This document shows positions 44,195 to 52,700 of a stretch of 64,000 nucleotides of DNA, one piece after another. The notes below the pieces were generated by a model. That model ran no database searches, was not told the origin of the DNA, and saw only the letters and a list, made by a program, of their open reading frames with translations. How positions within the stretch are numbered: position 1 is the stretch's first letter; every line of letters begins with the position of its first letter. This DNA comes from Deltaproteobacteria bacterium UBA5205 (GTDB taxonomy: Bacteria > Desulfobacterota > Syntrophorhabdia > Syntrophorhabdales > Syntrophorhabdaceae): positions 18,729-82,728 of the forward strand of contig DHVP01000045.1 in assembly GCA_002412715.1 (NCBI GenBank). Reading direction: 5' to 3'. Both the position numbers and the translations under genes were made by a program.

Positions 44195-46152
44195 GCAAAA
44201 TAAAAGTCGGACTGGTTCAGATTGGCGATTCCTTTGGTGGCCAATACTATTTTCCCTATTCCGCGGGACTGCTGCAAGCTTATGCCCAAAAGAACCTGAC
44301 AAATCTCGAGGAATATGCCTTTGAACCCATAATCTATAAAAGGGGCGCGATGGCAGATACAGTGGCAAGCCTTGCCGGGATGGATATAGTTTTTTACAGC
44401 GTATATCTGTGGAATTACCTCATCAGTCTTGAGATAGCCCGGCGGGTCAAAGCCGTCAACGGGAAAGTCGTAAATGTTTTCGGTGGTCCGCAGATTCCTG
44501 AGAAACCTGAAAGGATGGAACCATTCCTGCGCAAGAATTCGTTCATAGACCTGGTAAGTTACGGCGAAGGGGAATTCCCTTTCTTGCGGATACTGGAGCA
44601 TTTCAGAAGCGCAACCTGGGATGGTGTTCCGTCGGTTGGTTTCATTGGAAAGGAAGGCAATTTCGTTTTCGCAGAGCCATCGGAACTAATACCGGACATA
44701 AACAGTATCCCGTCTCCTTACCTTGCCGGGGTGTTCGATAATTTACTACAAAATAATCCGGGTGAGAAATGGCAGGGGTTGCTGGAAACAAACCGCGGAT
44801 GCCCGTACACATGTTCTTTTTGTTATTGGGGAAAAAAGACCAAAAGAACAGTAAAATCATTTGACATTGAAAGGGTTTTTAAGGAAATTGACTGGTTTAG
44901 CAACAATAAGATCGAGTTCATTTTTTGTTGTGACGCCAATTTCGGAATTCTGGAACGGGACTTTGAAATTGTAAAGAAAGTGGCAAACAATAAGAAACAA
45001 TTCAATTATCCTCAAGCGTTTTCTGTGCAAAACACCAAAAATTCCAAGAAGAAAATCTTCGATCTATATCGTATATTAAATGAAAACGACCTCCAGAAGG
45101 GGGTTAACCTCGCGTTGCAGTCACTGAATGAGCAGACGCTGAAATTCATCAAAAGAAGCAATATAGATAATAGGGCTTACAACGAACTTCAAGGTCTGTT
45201 CGTCAAAAGTAATATCATGACGTTTACAGATATTCTCCTGGGGCTGCCGGGAGAGACCTATGATTCGTATGTGGGGGGTATATCGGAAACCATCAGCAAC
45301 GGACAACACAACAGGATACAGTTTGGCAATTTGGTGATTCTTGAAAATACTGAAATGGCAGATACGCTATATCAAAACAAATACGGTTTGAAGACGGTAA
45401 GTGCGAAATTCGAATCTCATCACACGTCGCTCAAAGATGACGATGATGTTTGCGAAACGCATAATCTGGTTGTCGCCACATCGACAATGTCACAAGAAGA
45501 TTGGACAAAGTCTAAAGTGTTTGCGTGGACAGCATCGATTATGCATTTCGGCAAGCTGCTGCAGTTACCTTTTATTGTTTTGCATGAGCTGGGAAGAGTG
45601 CCGTATCGTCAACTTATTGAGGCCTTTACAAGAAAAGACCCTGAGCACCCCATTCTGGCGGAGATTGTATCTGTGTTTGAAAATAAGGCACAGGAAATCC
45701 AGAGGGGCGGCAGTGAATTTAGCGCATCGAAGGACTGGCTCAATATAACCTGGCATTCGGACGAGCTGATCTACATCAAATTGTGTGCCGATGGTCTGTT
45801 AGACGGTTTTTATAACGAAGCTCAGGACCGTCTAAGATATTTTGCAGATGGGTTGGAGCGGGATTATCCTCAGTTGCTCTCCCAGGCCCTTAACTTCAAC
45901 CACAAGCTTTTGAAACAACCGTTTGTTACGATGAACATCGTTGTGGAAACTGATTATAATCTTTGGGATATTTATCAGGCGGTCTTAAGAGGGAAAGAAT
46001 ATAAGGTAAAAAAAGGAAAGATCGACTACACGATAGACAGTTCTTCGCAACGTTGGGATAGCTGGCAGGATTGGAGTCGACAGGTTGTCTGGTATGGATA
46101 TAAAAAAGGTGACTATATTTATTCCGTAAATGAGTCGGTTGAAGGATTTTAG
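44191..46152 (+). CDS. B12-binding-domain radical SAM protein, 653 residues
   Basis: The cobalamin-like N-terminal domain (about 1-170) has IVFYSVYLWNYLISLEIARR and VVNVFGGPQIPEK. The radical SAM domain follows, with ETNRGCPYTCSFCYWGKKTK giving C-x3-C-x2-C, then FIFCCDANFGIL and ILLGLPGETYDSY. A C-terminal region of about 200 residues (from 450) is unrecognised. It is coupled to an SDR gene upstream (ATGA) and is 9 bp before the RmlC-like gene. The reaction, perhaps C-methylation or rearrangement of a sugar, cannot be read from sequence. Confidence 0.87.
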   Translation: MSKIKVGLVQIGDSFGGQYYFPYSAGLLQAYAQKNLTNLEEYAFEPIIYKRGAMADTVASLAGMDIVFYSVYLWNYLISLEIARRVKAVNGKVVNVFGGPQIPEKPERMEPFLRKNSFIDLVSYGEGEFPFLRILEHFRSATWDGVPSVGFIGKEGNFVFAEPSELIPDINSIPSPYLAGVFDNLLQNNPGEKWQGLLETNRGCPYTCSFCYWGKKTKRTVKSFDIERVFKEIDWFSNNKIEFIFCCDANFGILERDFEIVKKVANNKKQFNYPQAFSVQNTKNSKKKIFDLYRILNENDLQKGVNLALQSLNEQTLKFIKRSNIDNRAYNELQGLFVKSNIMTFTDILLGLPGETYDSYVGGISETISNGQHNRIQFGNLVILENTEMADTLYQNKYGLKTVSAKFESHHTSLKDDDDVCETHNLVVATSTMSQEDWTKSKVFAWTASIMHFGKLLQLPFIVLHELGRVPYRQLIEAFTRKDPEHPILAEIVSVFENKAQEIQRGGSEFSASKDWLNITWHSDELIYIKLCADGLLDGFYNEAQDRLRYFADGLERDYPQLLSQALNFNHKLLKQPFVTMNIVVETDYNLWDIYQAVLRGKEYKVKKGKIDYTIDSSSQRWDSWQDWSRQVVWYGYKKGDYIYSVNESVEGF

Positions 46153-46161
46153 AGGTGGTAG

Positions 46162-46671
46162 ATGAAATTTAAAAAGACGAAGCTCGAAAACTGTTGGCTA
46201 ATCGAAACAGAGGTATTTGAAGACTTTCGCGGCGAATACGTAATGACATATAGCGAAGGTATTTTTGCAAAAAATGGCATAAATGTGAAATTTGTCGAGG
46301 ATGATATTTCAATGTCATCTTACAATACTTTGCGTGGCATCCATGGTGATATGAGAACATGGAAGCTCATCTCATGCCTGCATGGAAAATTTTATTTTAT
46401 TGTCGTAAACTGCGACCGACAATCACCTGATTTCGGCCAATGGGAATCTTTCACCCTTTCAGCACGGAACCGGAACATGGTTCTTGTTCCACCGAAACAT
46501 GGGAACGCCCATCTGGTGCTGAGCGAAACTGCAATATTTCATTATAAACAATCGGAATATTACAATCCGGAAGGACAGTTTACCTATAAATGGAATGACC
46601 CTACTTTGAACATATGGTGGCCATGCAAAAATCCGATACTCTCTATGCGGGACGAATATGGCCATTTCTGA
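46162..46671 (+). CDS. RmlC-like cupin epimerase (GDP-4-keto-6-deoxy-sugar 3,5-epimerase candidate)
   Basis: 169 residues. It has the RmlC cupin features FEDFRGEYVMTY, NTLRGIHGDM with the catalytic base His, GNAHLVLSE, and YKQSEYYNPEGQFTYKWNDP. Family members epimerise C3 and/or C5 of 4-keto-6-deoxy sugars, mostly dTDP-linked. In Campylobacter jejuni heptose loci related enzymes (DdahB/MlghB) act on the GDP-heptose intermediate. With a GDP-sugar dehydratase and heptose genes nearby, that activity is plausible. GAGGTGG precedes ATG. It overlaps the next gene by 14 bp. Confidence 0.85.
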   Translation: MKFKKTKLENCWLIETEVFEDFRGEYVMTYSEGIFAKNGINVKFVEDDISMSSYNTLRGIHGDMRTWKLISCLHGKFYFIVVNCDRQSPDFGQWESFTLSARNRNMVLVPPKHGNAHLVLSETAIFHYKQSEYYNPEGQFTYKWNDPTLNIWWPCKNPILSMRDEYGHF

Positions 46672-47590
46672 AAATCTTATTATCAGGCAGGTAGAACCGA
46701 AGGATACTCTTCAGTGTGTTGATCTGATAGGAGCTATTTATGATAATAAACGGCCTGCTGGTTACTTTACGTGGCAGCTATTCGAGAATGTTTTCCCGAC
46801 CGTTTGTTTCGGTGCGTTCGCCAGAGAAACGCTGGTGGGTATATTTGGTGTGCAGAAACGGCCTGTTACCAACGGTCAGACCGCTGGGCAAGTAATCAGC
46901 ATGAATATCCATCCTGATTGGACTGGCAAGGGGCTTCTGAATAAAATCTCTGCTCCAGCCCTTTCGTTTTTTGGTGATCTTGATCTAATTTGCATTTTTA
47001 CGCACAACGTAAAATCGGTAAAACCATGCGAAGCATCGTTAGGAATGTTTTTCCCTGACCCAATAGTGGCGATGGAACTCGATACCGTCGGACTGACTAT
47101 GAGATCGGATCTTCCCGTCGAGGACGTTACAATCGACACCACTTTTCCGGTTGCCAGCACAATTCATGGCTACCACGTTGGACTTGCCGCCACTCGAGAA
47201 TTCCGCATGTGGCGTTTTGCAAGGGCACCGGTCTACAGGTACCGTAAAGTAATGTTGTCCGAAAATGCATTTGCGATCGTCAAAACAATCCAGATACCTG
47301 GCACTATGGGGATGTACGGTGATATTGTCGACCTCGAATGCGAGGCGGATAATGCGGAAACCATAAGAACAATAATGACAGGGGCACTGGGGTACCTCGT
47401 GCAATGCGGCGCAAGCAAAATCACCACCTGGGCTGCTCCGGGAAGTCAATTGAGAAACGTACTTGAGCGCCTGGGTTTCTGTCCAGGTTTCAAGAGTTAC
47501 TTTGGATTCAAAATGTTATATGAAGATAATCCACGCCTTCACTCGCTGAACGCCTGGCATTTTCGTCAAGCGGATGCGCCGAAATATTAA
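46658..47590 (+). CDS. GNAT-superfamily acyltransferase-like protein (paralogue 2)
   Basis: 310 residues, clearly homologous along its length to the protein at 42164: GYFTWQLFENVFPTVCFGAF, MNIHPDWTGKGLLNKI (CoA loop) and the C-terminal FRQADAPKY. It overlaps the RmlC-like gene by 14 bp, so it is co-translated with it. The acyl acceptor is unknown. It is the last gene of the A+T-richer block. Confidence 0.75.
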   Translation: MAISENLIIRQVEPKDTLQCVDLIGAIYDNKRPAGYFTWQLFENVFPTVCFGAFARETLVGIFGVQKRPVTNGQTAGQVISMNIHPDWTGKGLLNKISAPALSFFGDLDLICIFTHNVKSVKPCEASLGMFFPDPIVAMELDTVGLTMRSDLPVEDVTIDTTFPVASTIHGYHVGLAATREFRMWRFARAPVYRYRKVMLSENAFAIVKTIQIPGTMGMYGDIVDLECEADNAETIRTIMTGALGYLVQCGASKITTWAAPGSQLRNVLERLGFCPGFKSYFGFKMLYEDNPRLHSLNAWHFRQADAPKY

Positions 47591-47943
47591 CACTCCACAG
47601 CAGGAGATAACGGGACGATAATAGCAGGAAACCGCCAAGGTATCCCTGTGTCCATAATGTTCGGGTTTGCGAGACCGGCTCTCGTAGTAGACAATCAATC
47701 AGGGATCCCTCGAAACCAATGTCAGTATTTTGACGATGGATTCCGTTAAGGCCCTTGTTGTGAAGCGCTGCAACGCGGTGTCTCATGCCTCTGAATCGTT
47801 TCTGTCCTTTGTCTTTTCAGAGAGGCACGTTATTTGCAATGGTTTATGACGATGTTCCCAGGTGCTTTGCTTAAAGAGAACCGCTGCAAACGACGGTTCT
47901 GCGTGTCGTTGTTTCATAAACATCTTCGTTAAAGAGGAAGAAC
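47591..47943 (+). other. Intergenic region upstream of hddA
   Basis: 353 bp without a gene. It holds the sigma-54-type promoter at 47824-47838 and, after it, an inverted repeat AGAACCG...CGGTTCT at about 47877-47900 in the predicted leader. G+C-richer sequence returns here. Confidence 0.55.
47824..47838 (+). promoter_or_regulatory. Sigma-54-type promoter upstream of hddA
   Basis: GGCACG (47824-47829), 4-bp spacer, TTGCA (47834-47838), with 10 bp between GG and GC; only the leading T of the consensus is missing. It is nearly identical to the element before gmhAB. The leader to hddA would be about 95 nt. Confidence 0.75.
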
Positions 47944-48939
47944 ATGATAATAACAAGAACACCTTTTCGCATCTCGTTTTTCGGAGGAGGAACAGACTTT
48001 CCGGCATGGTACGAGAATAATGGCGGTGGTGCGGTCTTATCAACAACGATCAATAAGTACTGCTACATCAGTTGCCGGTGTCTCCCCCCATTCTTCGACT
48101 ATAAATACAGGCTCAACTATTCCAAACAGGAACAGGCCCGGGGCATCGATGATATAATCCATCCTTCGATCCGGGAAACCCTAAGGTTCCTGGATGTCAA
48201 TTTCGGTCTTTCGATCAGTCACGACGGAGACCTTCCCGCCATGTCGGGACTCGCCTCCAGTTCAGCTTTCACCGTGGGGCTGCTCCATGCCCTTTATGCC
48301 TTGAAGGGAAAGATCGTTTCAAAAAAACGACTCGCCCTCGAAGCCATCCACATAGAACAGGAAATGATCAAGGAAAAGGTAGGCTCCCAGGATCAGGTTG
48401 CGGCTGCATTCGGAGGATTGAACAAGATCGAGTTCAGGAGCCAGCATAATATCGAGGTCGTACCTGTTACCATTTCACGCCACGCCTTTCAGCACCTGCA
48501 GGACCACTTCCTCCTGTTTTTTACGGGCGTAACGCGGTCGGCCTCAAACATAGAGGAAGAGAAAATGGAACGTCTTGAAGGCAAAAGAACCGATTACAAA
48601 ACACTTATGAGCATGGTCAACGATGCGTTCCAGATTTTGAGCGGAGAAAGGGATATTCTGGACTTCGGTAAACTTCTTCACGAAACATGGAAACTCAAGA
48701 AAAGCCTTTCACCCAAGGTGTCGAACCCTTACATTGATACTATATATGAAACGGCTAAGAAAAACGGGGCCATAGGAGGAAAGATCCTTGGCGCCGGAGG
48801 GGGAGGATTTATGCTCTTCTTTGTAAAACCGGAAAAAAAAGAGAAGGTCAAAGAGGCGCTTCACTTTTTACTCCACGTACCATTCCACTTTGACACCCTG
48901 GGAAGCCAGATAGTGTATTACGCGCAGGAGGCACTATAA
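47944..48939 (+). CDS. hddA: D-glycero-alpha-D-manno-heptose 7-phosphate kinase
   Basis: 331 residues, GHMP kinase family. It phosphorylates heptose 7-phosphate at C1 to the 1,7-bisphosphate in the GDP-heptose branch. It opens ITRTPFRISFFGGGTDFPAW, has the ATP loop MSGLASSSAFTVGLLHAL and the C-terminal GGKILGAGGGGFMLFF, all typical of HddA. GAGGAAGAAC precedes ATG. It is followed after 4 bp by hddC. With gmhAB and hddC it makes a complete four-step set. Confidence 0.94.
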   Translation: MIITRTPFRISFFGGGTDFPAWYENNGGGAVLSTTINKYCYISCRCLPPFFDYKYRLNYSKQEQARGIDDIIHPSIRETLRFLDVNFGLSISHDGDLPAMSGLASSSAFTVGLLHALYALKGKIVSKKRLALEAIHIEQEMIKEKVGSQDQVAAAFGGLNKIEFRSQHNIEVVPVTISRHAFQHLQDHFLLFFTGVTRSASNIEEEKMERLEGKRTDYKTLMSMVNDAFQILSGERDILDFGKLLHETWKLKKSLSPKVSNPYIDTIYETAKKNGAIGGKILGAGGGGFMLFFVKPEKKEKVKEALHFLLHVPFHFDTLGSQIVYYAQEAL

Positions 48940-48943
48940 AGGT

Positions 48944-49744
48944 ATGAAGGTCATTATCCTCGCCGGCGGAACAGGCACAAGGCTGAGAAGCATTGTCGCA
49001 GATGTACCAAAGCCTATGGCACCCGTCGGAGGCAAACCGTTCCTGGAATATATTATACTCGCGCTGGCAGCACAGGGATTGAACGAAATCATACTTTCGG
49101 TGGGTTATAAAAACAACATCATTCAATCCCATTTTGAAGACGGTGCACGATGGGGAGCCAACATTCTTTATTCCAAAGAAGATGCTCCTCTCGGCACTGG
49201 CGGGGCCATTCGAGAGGCATTAAAGGTGGCCGATGAACCACATTGTTTGATCTTAAATGGTGACACCTTTAATCAGCTGAACTTTCTGGAAATGGAAGAT
49301 CATCATTTATCAAAAAAATGCCTGATGACGGTTGGTTTGAAACAGAAAAAGAATGCCAGTCGTTACGGAACCGTTAGGATCAATGACACGCACGAGATTG
49401 TCGACTTTTATGAAAAGAGTCAAGTTGGAACCGGTTACGTTAGCTGCGGAGCATATATCATGGACAAAGCCATCCTTGATCGTATGCCCTCCGGTTATTT
49501 TTCTCTGGAAAACGAACTCTTTCCGGATATGATCGGTGCTGGTATTTGCGGATTTGTTTCCCGTGGTTTCTTCATAGATATCGGAATACCGTCAGCATAT
49601 AGTTACATCAATGATAACTGTTACCTGCTTACACAATCCAACTCGGGAGAAACCATCCATGATACGATCAGGGTTCAGAGAGCACGAGAAAGTATAGAAG
49701 CTGATGACTGTGGAAAAAAGCGGGCTCAAGAAGACTCGCCTTAA
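48944..49744 (+). CDS. hddC: D-glycero-alpha-D-manno-heptose 1-phosphate guanylyltransferase
   Basis: 266 residues, nucleotidyltransferase fold. It starts MKVIILAGGTGTRLRSIVAD, the pyrophosphorylase signature, with PKPMAPVGGKPFLEYI and NGDTF (metal-binding Asp). It couples heptose 1-phosphate to GTP, giving GDP-D-glycero-alpha-D-manno-heptose. The C-terminal 30 residues (about 235-266) are polar and unrecognised. It is coupled to hddA and lies 43 bp before the large glycosyltransferase, which could use its product. Confidence 0.92.
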   Translation: MKVIILAGGTGTRLRSIVADVPKPMAPVGGKPFLEYIILALAAQGLNEIILSVGYKNNIIQSHFEDGARWGANILYSKEDAPLGTGGAIREALKVADEPHCLILNGDTFNQLNFLEMEDHHLSKKCLMTVGLKQKKNASRYGTVRINDTHEIVDFYEKSQVGTGYVSCGAYIMDKAILDRMPSGYFSLENELFPDMIGAGICGFVSRGFFIDIGIPSAYSYINDNCYLLTQSNSGETIHDTIRVQRARESIEADDCGKKRAQEDSP

Positions 49745-49787
49745 TTTCCGTTAAGAGGATAAAGAATACCAGTGAGGTAAAGATGCT

Positions 49788-52700
49788 ATGGACAAAATAG
49801 TAATTAATATAGTGTATGCACACCTGAAGCCGGACTTCATCTCTTCCATGAAGCGAGGGAATGTTTCATTAATCTACACAAGCAGACCTATTGTTGACTG
49901 CGATGTTTATGCCTATATGGATGCCTTTAGTTACCATGGTAGGCAAAAAGGGCTAAACGTTCTTTTACTTTTCGAACCGACCGTTGTTTTGCCGGGACAG
50001 TATAACAAAGACATATGGGATAAGTTCGATCATGTTTTTACCCTATACGATGTGTTGATAAATGAATTTGGTTTTACAAAAATTCGCCTTGCGCGTCAAG
50101 GGTTTCATCCCTGGTTCGGCGAAAGCGCGGACACAGTGATAACGGAAGGATTGGATGAAAGAAGGCGGAAATATCCTTCTGAAGGGCGTGTGAACGCGAT
50201 ATGCATGATCAATGGAAATAAGCATTCAGCAGTTCCAGGTGAGTTGTACACAAGAAGGACCGAGGCCGCCCTCTGGTTTTACTCACATTCCGACATTCCC
50301 TTTCATGTCTACGGCATGACCCCATTTTTCTTACCCAATTACAAAGGCGCGGTTGAAAACAACAGCAAGCTGCTCACCTTATCTCGTTATAAGTACTCTC
50401 TGTGCTTTGAAAACACCGGAGACCCTGTTTTCGCTCATGGTTATGTGGACAAAATCCTTGATCCCCTGGAAGCACGGACATTACCGATATACCTTGGTTG
50501 CCCCAATATCGAGGAATACATTCCAAAAACATGCTTTATCGATTTCCGTGATTTTGAGAGCCATGAAGAACTCGATAAGTATCTTCATAACATTTCCGAA
50601 GATGAGTATGTCCGATATATAAACAACATTGATAACTGGGTTGGTGAGGGGGGTCTCAGGCCATACTCGTGGTATCCGCTTTATGATAATTTAGTTAAGT
50701 ATTATGCCAAACATAACGGAATAAACAGTGAGTCGTTGTTCGGCAACGATTCAACCTGGCAAGTAGCTTCCGTGACAAGGAGTGTTGATTTTGTCACATC
50801 ATCTCCCCTCTGGACATTTCAAGAACATGCAATTACTCGCTCACCCTTCATCCCCCATCATGAAAACGGTTTCGGTATTCCTATCGAATCCGATGAACAA
50901 CATTTTAAACGAGCTAATGAGTTTTCAAAAAGGGGGGAACATCAAGAAGCAATAAATGAAATGGCGTGGCACCAATTTACGCAAAACCCTGACGTATTTT
51001 GCTTCTATGCCCAGCTTCTTCACAAACTTGGGTATGTGGAAACAGCAGCCATCTATCTTGCGCTTGCCCTCAGGCAAGATCCAAGCCATGAGCTCACATA
51101 CGAGCAGATAGACGTAATCTGCTCGGACAGAAAAGATCTCAAGAATGCAATACTCCACACAGTAGGCCATAAGAAGATCGAAACTGTAATGACCCCGGGG
51201 TTGTTATCAATAGTTATCCCCGTATCCCATTTTGACGACAACACAAGACGATGCATCGAGTCAATCCGTGCTCATGTTGCGGAACCATATGAAATTATCC
51301 TGAATAAAAAGGAATCTCTGGAAACACCCGCATGGCTAACAAGGCTCATTTCCAGTAACAATCACTACAGGATAATAGATACTTCAAAAACCATTTATGC
51401 AAAACGATGCAACGAAGCAATAAAGAAGACCTCCGGACAATACATCCTGATCCTCGACGCAAACGCTGTTATACTAAAAGGGACGCTTTCGAAAATGCTG
51501 GAGTGCATAAATAAATGTCCGGAGCACGGGTTGACCGTCCCCATGTCAAATCATGCGATCGGGATACAACAGATCCCCAAGACCCAACAAATGTCCTTCG
51601 GTCCTTTTGAGGAGTACGCAAAAACGTTTAATGAACGAAACCGCTACCGTTATGTCAGCACTTTTGAAGTTGACAGCACCTGCGCGCTCGTTAAAAGGTC
51701 ATTGTTTGATGCAATCGGCTTTTTTAACGAACAAATAGAAGTTCCCTATTTCGTTATAAACGATTACCGCATGCGGGCGCTTATTGAAGGACAGCAAGCT
51801 GTGATTTGCGGCGATAGCTGTGTTTATCTGAATCAGGATGGGGCAAGGGAAAAAGGCTTTGACAAATTGTTTCATGAAGAATGGGACACATTCAACCCTA
51901 ATTCTGAAACAGGGCGAAAGCTCTCGCCTTTTGTTGCCATGAAGAATGCACGCGATCATTATGCAAAGGGTTTTCTCAACGAAGCGATACAAGCTATTAT
52001 GGAGGGAATAAAATACACGCCCGATAATGAGGATCTCTATTACTGCCTTGCTGAAATTCTATTGGATGCAAAATTATGCGAACAGGCGATAGAAGGCCTG
52101 CAATCATTGCCTGAAAAGGAAAAAACTTCGACGCATGCTTTCGAAATGCTCGGATACTGCAGCTTTTATACAGGCCGCTACGAAGAAGCTAACGATTATG
52201 CCGACCGGGCCCTCTCCCTTTGTTTTCGTTCGATAAAGGCCCTTAATCTCAAAGGCTTGCTGGCGATGGAATCCGGGGATCAGGAACAGGCCGAAACGTT
52301 TTTCAAGAAGGCGATAACTGCCGATCCGTGTTTTGCCGATCCTTACGTCAATCTGGGAGTAATGCGATGGCAGAACGGCGATATCGCAGAAGCGCTCGAT
52401 CTCATTGAGAAAGGTTTCATCCTTTCACCGGAAACTACCGATTTCTCTGCAACATACCATTCCGCCATTACCGCGCTCAATGAGTTCCCCAGGGCTGAAA
52501 CGGTCCTGCTGGAGGCCTTCAGGCTCCATCCCATAAGCAAAAGACTTTCCTTTCTCTACATAGGTACCTTGCTGCAGGAGGATAAATACCCACAGGCAAT
52601 GGAAGAAACGGAAAGATCGATGATTGCCTTTGGGATCGACGATGGTATTCTCGCCGCGGCCCTCCAAATACGGGAAAAGGTTGGACCGGCGGAAGTGAGC

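Noticed and set aside
36290..47640. Integrative element explanation for the A+T-rich block
   Set aside because: No integrase, transposase, direct repeats or tRNA at either edge could be found, so only composition supports transfer.
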